A stretch of 64,000 nt of DNA from Pseudogracilibacillus sp037892545 (GTDB taxonomy: Bacteria; Bacillota; Bacilli; Bacillales; Amphibacillaceae). The notes under the pieces were generated by a model. It was not told the DNA's origin. It searched no databases and saw only the letters and a program-made list of their open reading frames with translations. Shown here one piece after another: positions 6,962 to 15,694 of the stretch. Numbering within the stretch: the first letter of the stretch is position 1; each line of letters begins with the position of its first letter. The position numbers and the translations under genes are program-made. The stretch is from the NCBI RefSeq assembly GCF_037892545.1, contig NZ_JBBKBG010000008.1:16959-80958 (forward strand), read 5' to 3'.

Positions 6962-7828
6962 ATGGAAAATGTCATTGAGTTAAATAACGTATCTAAACGT
7001 TTAAAAGGTTTCTCGATTGAAGGATTGAATATGCATGTAAAAAAAGGTTTCATTACAGGGTTCATTGGAGAAAACGGGGCAGGAAAAACTACGACAATTA
7101 AATTAATTATGAATTTACTGAAGCCTGATCAAGGCGAAGTAAAAGTTTTTGGATTAGATTATAAAACGAATGAAAAAGAAATTAAAGAGCGAATTGGGTT
7201 TGTTTATGATGGAAATATTTTTTTTGAAGGCTTGAATTTAAAAGATATTAGGCGAATTATTGCACCTGCATATAAACGATGGGATGATCAATTATTTTAT
7301 CATTACATAGATAAATTTGAATTACCTTTACATAAAGCCATTAAAACATTTTCAAAAGGGATGCAGATGAAAGCGTCTCTTTCACTTGCACTTTCACATC
7401 ATCCAGAACTCATCATTATGGATGAACCTACGGCTGGATTAGATCCAGTTTTTAGACAAGAATTACTTAAGTTATTACAAGAGTTAATAGTAGATGAGAA
7501 TCGTACCATTTTCTTTTCTACTCATATAACGACAGATTTAGAGAAAATTGCTGATTATATTGCTTTTATGCAACGTGGTAGATTGCTATTTAATCAATCA
7601 AAAGAGGAGTTAATGGATCATTATGCGGTTGTAAAAGGAGATATCTCACTGTTAGATCGTGATACGGAGAAACCTTTTATTCGAATTGAACGTACATCTG
7701 CAGGATTTACAGCTTTAACGAACAACATAAGTGAAGTGGAGCAAATGTTTGAAGATGAAGTACTAATTGAAAAGGCGACACTCGAAGAGATTATGTATTA
7801 CTCAAAAAAGGAGAAACAATATGATTAA
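6962..7828 (+). CDS. ABC transporter ATP-binding protein, YtrB-like
   Basis: ATPase subunit of 288 aa: Walker A GENGAGKTT (about residue 38), signature FSKGMQMKASLS (about 137), Walker B LIIMDEPTAGLDP (about 155) and the H-loop STHITTDL. The C-terminal extension is longer than in importers, as in YtrB-type exporters. It sits immediately after the GntR regulator and overlaps the permease gene by 8 nt (ATGATTAA), which suggests one exporter complex. The substrate is unknown. Confidence 0.92.
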   Translation: MENVIELNNVSKRLKGFSIEGLNMHVKKGFITGFIGENGAGKTTTIKLIMNLLKPDQGEVKVFGLDYKTNEKEIKERIGFVYDGNIFFEGLNLKDIRRIIAPAYKRWDDQLFYHYIDKFELPLHKAIKTFSKGMQMKASLSLALSHHPELIIMDEPTAGLDPVFRQELLKLLQELIVDENRTIFFSTHITTDLEKIADYIAFMQRGRLLFNQSKEELMDHYAVVKGDISLLDRDTEKPFIRIERTSAGFTALTNNISEVEQMFEDEVLIEKATLEEIMYYSKKEKQYD

Positions 7829-8426
7829 TTTGATTAAACGTGATGCAATTATCCAAAAAAATCAATTGCTTATTTTTATTCCATTTATTTTGTTTTTTGT
7901 GTTTATGGATACACATCCGGTTATAATTTTTTTAGTAGCGAGTATTTTTATTCCGTTCAATGCATTTGCTTATGACGAACAAGCTGAAACGAATATTTTA
8001 TTAAATTCTTTACCTTATACACGAAAAGAAATTATTGCAGCTAGATATTTAGGGGCATTAGTATATATGTTGCTTAGTGTGGCACTTACAGCCATTACTT
8101 TATTGATTTTTAATAAACCCTTTACTATGGAGCAAATAGGCTTTGGTATAAGCATGTTTGTTTTATTTGCGGCATGCTCATTTCCTTTATTCAATATTTT
8201 AAAACAGGGATATATTTCATTAGTTCTACTTATTAGCTTTCTTTTTTTAGTAGGGATTGTTCCAAAGTGGGTAGATAAGTTGTTACCTCACATACCAACT
8301 ATTATTAATTTTATCACGAACTTATCAAATTTAGTTCTATACGGTAGTGTACTATTGTTTACATTAATTTTGTATATAGTTTCATGGATGCTATCAACTT
8401 ATCTTTACCAACGAAAAACATTTTAA
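7821..8426 (+). CDS. ABC-2 family permease
   Basis: A 201-aa membrane protein with about six hydrophobic segments. The N-terminus MINLIKRDAIIQKNQLLIF and the early motif AYDEQAETNILLNSLPYTRKEIIAARY match the ABC2_membrane_2 permeases found with YtrB-type ATPases. The ATG at 7821 overlaps the ATPase stop region by 8 nt and has AAAGGAG upstream; a longer frame from 7767 would overlap the ATPase by 62 nt and lacks a ribosome site. It should form the membrane half of the exporter. Confidence 0.88.
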   Translation: MINLIKRDAIIQKNQLLIFIPFILFFVFMDTHPVIIFLVASIFIPFNAFAYDEQAETNILLNSLPYTRKEIIAARYLGALVYMLLSVALTAITLLIFNKPFTMEQIGFGISMFVLFAACSFPLFNILKQGYISLVLLISFLFLVGIVPKWVDKLLPHIPTIINFITNLSNLVLYGSVLLFTLILYIVSWMLSTYLYQRKTF

Positions 8427-8439
8427 AAGAGGTGGAAAT

Positions 8440-8709
8440 GTGAAGAAAAAATGGCTTTCAAGTTTAGTTATTTTCGTCATCATGCAAATAGCATTTTTCC
8501 TAATAGATGGAACACGTTTTGAACCGAAATTAAATGATTCTGGCAATATGATGAGTCGATATGCACATTGGATTACAGATACTAAACTAGTAACGGAATG
8601 GTTTGCAATTTATACATACCCGTATTTTAATCTCGTTACATTTATTTTTTTAGTAGCTTTAATGATACATTTGTTTACGGATGTTATTCATCTAAAAAGA
8701 AGAAAGTAG
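8440..8709 (+). CDS. YfzA-like small membrane protein
   Basis: An 89-aa protein with two predicted membrane helices (about residues 4-21 and 62-82) and a soluble middle part with YAHWITDTKLVTEWFAIYTYPYFNL. Size and this tryptophan/tyrosine-rich core resemble the YfzA-like family of Bacillus. It starts at a GTG with AGAGGTGG upstream, 13 bp after the permease, so it is probably the last gene of the GntR/ABC operon. Function is unknown. Confidence 0.65.
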   Translation: MKKKWLSSLVIFVIMQIAFFLIDGTRFEPKLNDSGNMMSRYAHWITDTKLVTEWFAIYTYPYFNLVTFIFLVALMIHLFTDVIHLKRRK

Positions 8710-8749
8710 TAAACGAACAAAATAAATCTAAAATAATTTGTAACGACAC

Positions 8750-8782
8750 TCTCCCATGATACTAAATTTTTGTCATGGGAGA
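8750..8782 (+). terminator. hairpin after the GntR/ABC operon
   Basis: A perfect 10-bp stem TCTCCCATGA/TCATGGGAGA encloses a 13-nt loop about 40 bp after the last stop. The following bases are only moderately T-rich (TGTTATTAT), so termination is probable but not certain. Confidence 0.5.
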
Positions 8783-8898
8783 TGTTATTATGGATTAAAT
8801 TTATGTAGAAGTGAGCTAGTTTTTTGTTCTTAGTGACGGAGGAAATCGTGCTAGATATACCAAAATTAGAAACAACTCTATTATGAAAACTGCTACTG

Positions 8899-9465
8899 TT
8901 ATGGATATATATCTTCGATTTCCTCTATTATTTCATCGGCAGTGGAATCATCGGTGTAATTATACTCGTTTCGAATATAACCATTATCATCGATTACATA
9001 GAAATTTGTCCCGTGAATTACTTGATCAGAGCTTTTTGGTTTTTGAACGATTGTTTGGAATTGATCCCTTGCAAAGGTTTCAATGTCATTTTGGGTATAT
9101 CCTGTTAACATATGCCAATTCGCTTCATTGTTCGTAAATTGTTGTACATATTCACGTAATACTTCAGGAGTGTCGTTTTTAGGATCTACCGTAAATGTGA
9201 CAAACTCAACTTTTAGTCCACTTTTTTCAATTTCCTTTTGTAAGGTTGCCATTTCAAACATCATAGGAGGACAAACTGTTTCACAGTTAGCAAAAATAAA
9301 ACTTGCAATCCAAACAGTTCCCGCTAATTGTTCTGTACCGAATGACCTTTCATTTTGATCGATAAATGAAAATGTGTCAATCTTCTTCTCATAAGGTTGA
9401 TTTCCATTACAAGCTGACAACAGTAATAGACAGACGATAGTGAAGAGAGTAAGACGGATTTTCAT
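8899..9465 (-). CDS. SCO1/SenC-family copper chaperone lipoprotein
   Basis: A 188-aa lipoprotein: signal peptide with lipobox LLSAC (Cys near residue 19), then a thioredoxin-like domain with the copper-binding pair in CETVCPP (about residues 76-80) and the third ligand His in QVIHGTNFYVID (about 149). SCO proteins deliver copper or reduce cysteines for the CuA site of cytochrome c oxidase, and CuA-like sites also occur in nitrous-oxide reductase. Its ATG overlaps the stop of the histidine kinase gene by 4 nt. It lies last in a sensor-regulator-chaperone unit opposite nosDLYF, fitting a common role in copper-site assembly. Confidence 0.92.
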   Translation of the reverse strand: MKIRLTLFTIVCLLLLSACNGNQPYEKKIDTFSFIDQNERSFGTEQLAGTVWIASFIFANCETVCPPMMFEMATLQKEIEKSGLKVEFVTFTVDPKNDTPEVLREYVQQFTNNEANWHMLTGYTQNDIETFARDQFQTIVQKPKSSDQVIHGTNFYVIDDNGYIRNEYNYTDDSTADEIIEEIEDIYP

Positions 9466-10880
9466 GAATCATTTTCCACTCCTTCCATCGTTAAATAAGG
9501 TAGTTGAATGATAACGATTGTTCCAGTTGTTGGACTGCTTTTAATAGTAAATGTACCATCATGTAAGCGAACAATTTCTTTCACAATAGACAACCCTAAT
9601 CCAGTTCCGCCAGTCGTACGATTTCTCGCTTTATCTGTACGGAAAAAGCGCTCACCAATTCTTGCTAAGTCTTCTTTAGGGATGATAATTCCATCATTTT
9701 TAATTTTATATTGTACCTTATTGTTTATTTTCTTGAGTTGAATAGAAATAATTCCAAGAGGCTCTGAATATTTAATGGCATTATCGATCGTATTATAAAA
9801 GACTTGATGTATTCGTTGTGCATCTCCTGAAATGATAATTGTTTCATCTACATCTAGGTTTAGTTTAATGTTTTTTTCTGTTACATGTATATCGAAAAAT
9901 TGTAGTGAATCTAATAATAACTGTGTAATAGCAATTGGTTGAATGTTCGTAGTGTACAGATTTTCCTGTAAATAATCCAAATCTACGAGATCATTTATTA
10001 ATTTATTTAACCGTTCTGTTTCTTTTTGAATCGTCATTATATAATTTCCGGCTTCTTCCGAAGAATCATATGTTTTTTGCTTTAATGCTTCAGTATAGCC
10101 GCCAATATAAGTTAAAGGAGTACGTAGTTCATGTACAATATTGGAGGTGAATTCCTTCTTTCGTTCTTCTTGTTTTTCCAAAGATACACTCATTTGATTA
10201 AATGCTCTCGTTAGTTGACCGATTTCATCTTGACGATCTGTTTTTATTGTGTGAGAATAATTTCCTTTTGACACTTCATTCGATAATTGTTGTAAATCAC
10301 GTAATGGTTGAAACATGGATTTCCATACACGGTGTACGACTAAAAATAAAATTAAGAAAAATACTGTTCCAACAGTTAATAAAATCGGTATACTACCTTT
10401 AAAAACGTCTTGGATTGCTGCAAGTGGTACATAAATATAAATAAATCCGATGAGTCCATCTTCTCCTTTAATTGGAAAAATAGCTCCAATTATTTCTCGA
10501 TTAAATTCTTCTACAAATCCTTCCTTCATAATATATTTTCCTTGTTCTAATTCTGCTCGATCTTTTGGATTTATAAAGGTTTCATAGTTTATTTTATAAG
10601 GAAAATATGAATGAAGTTCTTCTAAATCATCCACAACGATAATTTCATATTCAGAAACGACATTATACCAATGAATTTTATCAATTATTTCGTCACTTAA
10701 TTCTCCATAATGATAATGGGAGGCGGTCCGTTTACCTTGGTAAATGATCGATTCTTCGATGCTTGATAAATATAATTCAGAGTACAAGTAATGGATAAAG
10801 AAAAAAGCAAAAACAATGGAAAAAATGATACTTGAAATAAGTACGATGGATATTTTTTTACTTAATGAGAGATTTTTCAT
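9462..10880 (-). CDS. sensor histidine kinase
   Basis: A 472-aa membrane kinase: TM1 about residues 8-30, an extracytoplasmic domain of about 125 residues, TM2 about 160-182, HAMP to about 235, the phospho-acceptor His in IVHELRTPLTY (about 260), N box DNAIKYS and G boxes GERFF and GTGLGLS. The ATG at 10880 has GAGGTG upstream and overlaps the regulator gene by 23 nt; a longer frame to 10922 has no ribosome site. It should sense an envelope signal, possibly copper or respiratory state given the neighbours, and phosphorylate the adjacent regulator, whose gene is interrupted. Confidence 0.92.
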   Translation of the reverse strand: MKNLSLSKKISIVLISSIIFSIVFAFFFIHYLYSELYLSSIEESIIYQGKRTASHYHYGELSDEIIDKIHWYNVVSEYEIIVVDDLEELHSYFPYKINYETFINPKDRAELEQGKYIMKEGFVEEFNREIIGAIFPIKGEDGLIGFIYIYVPLAAIQDVFKGSIPILLTVGTVFFLILFLVVHRVWKSMFQPLRDLQQLSNEVSKGNYSHTIKTDRQDEIGQLTRAFNQMSVSLEKQEERKKEFTSNIVHELRTPLTYIGGYTEALKQKTYDSSEEAGNYIMTIQKETERLNKLINDLVDLDYLQENLYTTNIQPIAITQLLLDSLQFFDIHVTEKNIKLNLDVDETIIISGDAQRIHQVFYNTIDNAIKYSEPLGIISIQLKKINNKVQYKIKNDGIIIPKEDLARIGERFFRTDKARNRTTGGTGLGLSIVKEIVRLHDGTFTIKSSPTTGTIVIIQLPYLTMEGVENDS

Positions 10881-11556
10881 CGGACACCTCGAATTTATAC
10901 CCAACTCCCCAAACTGTTTCAATTAAATGCCCGAAGTTTCCAATTTTTAATCGCAATGTTTTAATATGGGTATCTACTGTTCTCTCACTACTATAATGAT
11001 AGTCTTTCCAAACGAGAAATAATAATTCTTCCCTCGAGTACACACGGCCACAATTTTTCACAAGTGTATGTAACAGACCGAATTCTTTTCGAGTTAACGT
11101 TAATGGAACATTATTAAGATTGACTTGGTAAGATGCCTCATTAATTTCAATTGGACCACAAGTAAAAATATGTGATTCTATATTCTGACCGTAACTTCTT
11201 CTAAGCACGGATTCTATTCTGGCGAGTAATTCTTCAGGCATGAAAGGTTTGACAATATAATCGTCGCCACCTAGTTTAAGGCCATGAACTTTATCCCATT
11301 CTTCTCCTTTGGCAGATAAAAAGATAAGAGGAATGGAAGACTTTGCTTTTATTTCTTTAGCAAAGGTAAAACCATCCATAAAAGGCATCATGACATCTAA
11401 AATTAATAGATGTGGTTTCACTTTAGGTAATAGTGAAAGAGCATCTGTTCCATCTGTTGCCTCTACGACTTTATATCCGTCCTTTTCTAAAAAGGTTCAA
11501 ATCATTTTTCTCATTTGTGCTTCATCATCTATAACCATAATAATAGATTCCTTCAT
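10858..11556 (-). pseudogene. OmpR-family response regulator interrupted by in-frame TGA
   Basis: From an ATG at 11556 with a GGAGG site, 19 codons give MKESIIMVIDDEAQMRKMI, the normal start of a receiver domain with its acidic pair, then TGA (11497-11499), then in the same frame the rest: LLILDVMMPFMDG with the phospho-acceptor, IFLSAKG, the Lys in IVKPFMPEE and a winged helix ending in ETVWGVGYKFE. Apart from the stop the gene is intact and overlaps the kinase gene. A CGA-to-TGA change is the simplest explanation. A product restarted after the stop would lack the acidic pair. Readthrough or a sequencing error cannot be excluded. Confidence 0.85.
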
Positions 11557-11618
11557 ATAATTTCCTCCATTTATCTACGGAGCTACTATTAAGCCCTCCA
11601 TTAAATTATGTATAAAGG

Positions 11619-11637
11619 TTGTGAAGTTTTTGTGAAA
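11619..11637 (+). promoter_or_regulatory. putative two-component operator, site 1
   Basis: TGTGAAG and TGTGAAA half-sites begin at 11620 and 11631, 11 bp apart, the OmpR/PhoB-type period. A matching element in opposite orientation lies at 11754-11771; the two share TGTGAAGTT and TTGTGA with one changed base between them. They lie between the two-component genes and nosD. Apart from a -10-like TATAAT at 11707-11712, the rest of the 354-bp gap shows nothing clear. Confidence 0.55.
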
Positions 11638-11753
11638 TAGTATGTATGATAATGATTTTCTTATTCTTATTATAAACAAAATGGCTCTAGCGTACAAAAC
11701 TATCTTTATAATATGTACTATTCCGTCATATTGTAACAACAAAGGCATAATTC

Positions 11754-11771
11754 TCTCACAATAACTTCACA
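11754..11771 (-). promoter_or_regulatory. putative two-component operator, site 2
   Basis: On the minus strand TGTGAAG and TGTGAGA begin at 11771 and 11760, again 11 bp apart. It is the inverted near-copy of site 1 and lies about 140 bp before the nosD start. Divergent copies suggest that one regulator controls both transcripts. Confidence 0.55.
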
Positions 11772-11910
11772 TTTATCATGTAATATTCTTTGGAGTAGTA
11801 AAAAAGGTATATCTTTAGAAATGTTGTTTCATTTTATTCGAGAGACATATGTACCTTAATAGAAACGAAAATGATTTATAGGACAGTAACACGTAAAGGA
11901 AGTGAAACAT

Positions 11911-13218
11911 ATGAAGAGGCTTTTTACGATCGTGGCATTTAGTTTCATCTTCCTTTATGTAATTCCTGAAGATATCAGTGCTAAGGAAAAGACCATTCAA
12001 GATCAGATTGACAAAGCAAAAAGTGGGGATTTCATTATGATAAAGGAAGGAGAATACGAAGAAAGTATTGTCATTGATAAACCTATTCATCTTTCTGGGT
12101 CTAAAAATGTTGTTATTACCGGACAAGATACTGGTCCAGTAATAACGATTGCATCGGATAATGTAGTAATGGAAGACATACATATTAAACACCAAGACAA
12201 TCGTGCTACATCACCAGCAGTATTAGTTACGGGTCATCATAACGTTTTACGAAAGGTGCACATTGCAACAAATCATTATGGCGTTCAGTTGAACGAAGCG
12301 AATCATAATCTATTATCATCATTACATATTACAGGAGATAAACAAACATCGATAAAAGAACGACAACATGGCATAGATTTATGGAAATCGCATCAGAATG
12401 AAATTCGTCATTCTATTATGAAGGACGTACAAGATGGTATTTATGTCGAAAAGAGCGAGGAAACGACATTATCGAATAATACGGTTTCTCACTCTAGGTA
12501 TGGGTATCATTTAATGTTTACGAAAAATACCGTGCTTGAACAAAATATCGCTCATGAAAATATTAGTGGCATGATGATTATGGGGACAGAGGGAACCGTT
12601 GCAAAAGATAATACATTAAAAAATAATCAAGAAAATCCACAATCACTTGGGTTATTATTATTCGATACAGACAACGCATCTATTATCGGCAATACGATCA
12701 TGGATAACCGTATAGGGATCTTTATGGAAAATGCAAAGAATAGTGACATAACAAAAAATAATGTCCGAAGAAATTATGTTGGAATGCAATTTAAAGAGGC
12801 TAATCATAATGTAATAAAGGATAATGCCTTTGTTGCAAATGTCGTTCAGGCACAGGCGAAGGATAGTACGAATCAAATCAATGATAATTACTGGGGAGAC
12901 CATTTTGGATTAGACATTACAGGCAATAATAAGAGTGACCTATCGTATGAAGTGGATCCGTTCTTTTTACATATAACAAACGAGTACCCACCTTTTCAAT
13001 TATTATTTCAATCACCAGGGATGTTTTTTTTAGAACAGCTCATTCATACGCCGGATGACGAGCATATTATCGATTCATCCCCTTTAATGGAAAATCCACT
13101 TCCAACTACTGGAAATATGCATGAAAATCAATGGCTATTATTTTTATTTAGTTTAGTAATTTTTATATTCAGTGTCATCATTATTTATATGGGGGTAAAA
13201 GTTCATGAAGAAGTTTAG
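11911..13218 (+). CDS. nosD: NosD-like periplasmic copper-site maturation protein
   Basis: A 435-aa protein with a signal peptide (about residues 1-24), a long right-handed beta-helix built of repeated NxI/NxV turns (for example GNTIMDNRIGIFMENA), the late NYWGDHFGLDITG motif typical of NosD, and a C-terminal membrane helix (about 407-429). NosD with NosF and NosY forms the ABC complex that supplies the copper-sulfur site of nitrous-oxide reductase. The ATG at 11911 lies eight bases after AAAGGAAG and is preferred to the upstream GTG. Its end overlaps nosL by 14 nt. No nosZ precedes it, which is unusual. Confidence 0.88.
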   Translation: MKRLFTIVAFSFIFLYVIPEDISAKEKTIQDQIDKAKSGDFIMIKEGEYEESIVIDKPIHLSGSKNVVITGQDTGPVITIASDNVVMEDIHIKHQDNRATSPAVLVTGHHNVLRKVHIATNHYGVQLNEANHNLLSSLHITGDKQTSIKERQHGIDLWKSHQNEIRHSIMKDVQDGIYVEKSEETTLSNNTVSHSRYGYHLMFTKNTVLEQNIAHENISGMMIMGTEGTVAKDNTLKNNQENPQSLGLLLFDTDNASIIGNTIMDNRIGIFMENAKNSDITKNNVRRNYVGMQFKEANHNVIKDNAFVANVVQAQAKDSTNQINDNYWGDHFGLDITGNNKSDLSYEVDPFFLHITNEYPPFQLLFQSPGMFFLEQLIHTPDDEHIIDSSPLMENPLPTTGNMHENQWLLFLFSLVIFIFSVIIIYMGVKVHEEV

Positions 13219-14083
13219 TTTGTTTTTAATCGTTTCGGTATGTTTTGTATTTTTATTAGTTGCTTGTTCTAGTAATGATAAAGAAAATGAAAATGTGAAT
13301 AGTGGAAAATCGAATGAAGTAGTTGCATTAGAATATGAACCAGAAGATATTGATCCAGAAACAGATGTTTGTGAAGTTTGTGCGATGGCAGTAGCAGATG
13401 ACCGTCATGCAACACAAATTATGTTAAAAAATGATCGTACTTTAAAGTTTGATGATTTAGGTTGTTTATATGGTTGGATAGAAGAAAATGGGGAAGAAGA
13501 TATCGGTGCAAAATATGTACGAGATTATCATACGGAAGAATGGATTTTGTTAGAAGATGCGACATACGTTTTTGATGAACAAATTGAAACGCCAATGTCT
13601 TATGGTATTATTTCATTTAAAGATAAGTCAGATGCAACGGAATACATGGAGGAAAAGGATTTTGGAGAATTGCTCACTTCGGAAGCGTTAGCAGATCATA
13701 AATGGGAAATGATGGACCATGATCATGACCACCATGACCATGGTGACGATAATGAAAACGATCATGAACATGGGTTTCATAAGGAAGGTTTTGACATGCA
13801 AGTGACAGAACTTGATGATGTAAAAGTAGAGGAAGAAAAAGCATTAGAAGTAGCCATTACATTAGATGAATCTGCATTAGAAGGTGCAGATGTCCGTTAT
13901 GAAATTTGGTTAGAAAATGATAAAGATGGGACAGACTGGGTAGATGCCAAAGAAACTTCAGCAGGGAATTATGTAGCTGATTATACATTTAATGAAGCTG
14001 GTACTTATCACATACAAGTCCATGTTAAAGATGGAGAGGAATTACACGAACACTTAGAAGTAGAAATAAGTGTGGAGGATTGA
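13205..14083 (+). CDS. nosL: NosL copper lipoprotein fused to a YtkA/FixH-like domain
   Basis: A 292-aa lipoprotein: lipobox LLVAC (Cys near 21), then a NosL domain with the copper-binding motif CEVCAMAVADDRHATQI (about residues 57-73) and CLYGW, then a His-Asp-rich linker (HDHDHHDHGDD near 178) and a C-terminal beta-sandwich resembling YtkA/FixH proteins (YEIWLENDKDGTDWVDAKE). NosL delivers Cu(I) to the NosDFY/NosZ system. Usual NosL proteins lack the extra domain, so this is a fusion that may join two copper-handling steps. It is co-translated with nosD and nosY. Confidence 0.88.
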   Translation: MKKFSLFLIVSVCFVFLLVACSSNDKENENVNSGKSNEVVALEYEPEDIDPETDVCEVCAMAVADDRHATQIMLKNDRTLKFDDLGCLYGWIEENGEEDIGAKYVRDYHTEEWILLEDATYVFDEQIETPMSYGIISFKDKSDATEYMEEKDFGELLTSEALADHKWEMMDHDHDHHDHGDDNENDHEHGFHKEGFDMQVTELDDVKVEEEKALEVAITLDESALEGADVRYEIWLENDKDGTDWVDAKETSAGNYVADYTFNEAGTYHIQVHVKDGEELHEHLEVEISVED

Positions 14084-14090
14084 TGGAACG

Positions 14091-14921
14091 TTGAATATTT
14101 TAGCGATAGCGAAAAGGGAAATAAAATTAGGTTGGAGAAACTCCTGGACCTATTCCTTTTTGATCCTTTTCACTATATTTATTACTGCTATATTACTATT
14201 ACAATCTGGTGTATCAAGTAGTGAAGGGTATACTGATATGACTGGTACGATATTAAATATGACTTTATATTTATTGCCATTAACGACACTTTTATTAGGT
14301 GGATTTTCAGCAACCGCAGAAAAAGAAGATGGTGAGTGGGATTTACTGTCGACGTATCCAATGTCAGGTTATGTTTTTATATGGGGAAAATGGATTGGAT
14401 TATGTGTCATTTTGTTCACGATTATTTTATTTAGTTTCGGTTTTGCAGGATTGCTTATGGTTTTATTTGGCCAAAAAGTAAGTTTTTATTCGTTCGCTTT
14501 CTACTTAGTTTTTGCTCTGTTGTTGGCATTCGTATATGTAAGCATTGCTTTATTGATAGGTTCTATCGTGAAAAACCGTTGGCAAGCACTTGTTACTGGG
14601 ATTGCCATTTGGTTTCTGATGATTGTTATATGGCCGTTACTAATGATTAGCGTGTTAAGTCATTTCCCTTCTTATAAATTCATTCAACCGACCTTGCAAC
14701 TGTTCACCTTTTTAAATCCTGCTGAATTCATTCGGATTTTTACTATCATGAGAATGGGTGCAGGTTCAGCTTTTGGAGCCGATTATTATGAATGGGTGAC
14801 ATGGGTAACGAGTAGTTATGGACCAATGATCTTTATACTCGTATGTGCTAGTTGGATTGTTATATTAGTGTATGTAAGCGGGTTTATTTGGGAAAGAGGT
14901 GAAGTTAATGGAGCAAGATGA
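14091..14921 (+). CDS. nosY: NosY-like ABC permease
   Basis: A 276-aa membrane protein with six predicted helices and the NosY-like beginning LAIAKREIKLGWRNSWTY and loop GFSATAEKEDGEWDLLSTYP. It should form the membrane part of the NosFY exporter that acts with NosD in copper-site assembly. A GGAGG site lies in the end of nosL; the TTG at 14091 gives the family-like N-terminus, while the GTG at 14070 lies before that site. The spacing of about 12 bases is long, so the exact start is uncertain. Its end overlaps nosF. Confidence 0.85.
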   Translation: MNILAIAKREIKLGWRNSWTYSFLILFTIFITAILLLQSGVSSSEGYTDMTGTILNMTLYLLPLTTLLLGGFSATAEKEDGEWDLLSTYPMSGYVFIWGKWIGLCVILFTIILFSFGFAGLLMVLFGQKVSFYSFAFYLVFALLLAFVYVSIALLIGSIVKNRWQALVTGIAIWFLMIVIWPLLMISVLSHFPSYKFIQPTLQLFTFLNPAEFIRIFTIMRMGAGSAFGADYYEWVTWVTSSYGPMIFILVCASWIVILVYVSGFIWERGEVNGAR

Positions 14922-15624
14922 CATATTGGTTCATATTCAGAACTTATCAAAATCTGTTCAGAGACAAACATTATTGACTTCACTTGATTACCAACTTCCA
15001 AAAGGAGAAATTCTTGCTTTATGTGGAGGGAATGGAGCAGGAAAAAGTACGCTAATTCGTTTACTTACAGGGATATTAAAACCTACGACAGGGCATGTGA
15101 AAATAAATCAATTAGAGAGGCATACAGATAAAAATCGTTACGTAGAACAATTTGGCTATATGCCTGATCACTTTCATTTTCAACATTCCATGACAACGAA
15201 AGAAACGATTCGTTTTTATGCACATATAAAACAAATAGATAAACAAAGGTATGAGGAAGTATTAAGTGAGGTTGGTTTACTTGATAAATTACATGTAAAG
15301 GTTGGGACGTTTTCAAAAGGGATGAACCAACGGCTTTTGTTAGCACAAGCACTCTTAACTAAACCGAATCTTCTTATTTTGGATGAGCCAACAAATGGAT
15401 TAGACCCGTATTGGATAAATCAGTTTAGTGACCTAATGGTACGTGCAAAAAAGGAAGGACAAACTATTATATTCTCTACGCACGACTTACATGTTGCAGA
15501 AAAAATTGCTGATAAAGTTATTTTTCTTCGAAATGGTGAAGTTATTAGTAAGGGGCCAATTAGTAAGTATCATGAGTTTGGTTTATATAAAACGTTTCAG
15601 CGGCTTTATTTAGAATTTATGTAA
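14908..15624 (+). CDS. nosF: NosF-like ABC ATP-binding protein
   Basis: A 238-aa ATPase with Walker A GGNGAGKST (about residue 38), signature FSKGMNQRLLLA (about 133), Walker B LLILDEPTNGLDP (about 152) and H-loop STHDLHVAE. The short length and position after nosY match NosF. The ATG at 14908 has AAAGAGGTG upstream and overlaps nosY by 14 nt. It powers the NosDFY complex. A strong terminator follows, so the operon is nosD-L-Y-F, without a reductase gene. Confidence 0.87.
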   Translation: MEQDDILVHIQNLSKSVQRQTLLTSLDYQLPKGEILALCGGNGAGKSTLIRLLTGILKPTTGHVKINQLERHTDKNRYVEQFGYMPDHFHFQHSMTTKETIRFYAHIKQIDKQRYEEVLSEVGLLDKLHVKVGTFSKGMNQRLLLAQALLTKPNLLILDEPTNGLDPYWINQFSDLMVRAKKEGQTIIFSTHDLHVAEKIADKVIFLRNGEVISKGPISKYHEFGLYKTFQRLYLEFM

Positions 15625-15658
15625 ATCATTTTAGGAAGTGAATGAAATATGTTTGATA

Positions 15659-15687
15659 CCCAACTGGCCATTGTACAGTTGGGTTTT
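15659..15687 (+). terminator. Rho-independent terminator of nosDLYF
   Basis: CCCAACTG (15659-15666) pairs with CAGTTGGG (15676-15683) around a 9-nt loop and is followed by TTTT. Confidence 0.85.
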
Positions 15688-15694
15688 CGATTAT

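Noticed and set aside
11497..11499. TGA read as selenocysteine or tryptophan
   Set aside because: No SECIS-like hairpin or sel genes are visible, and the formate dehydrogenase in the same window uses Cys at its active site. A mutation is simpler.
11645..11665. Fur box in the nos intergenic region (TGATAATGATTTTC)
   Set aside because: The second half-site does not match and the locus is copper-related; a chance match in AT-rich DNA is likely.
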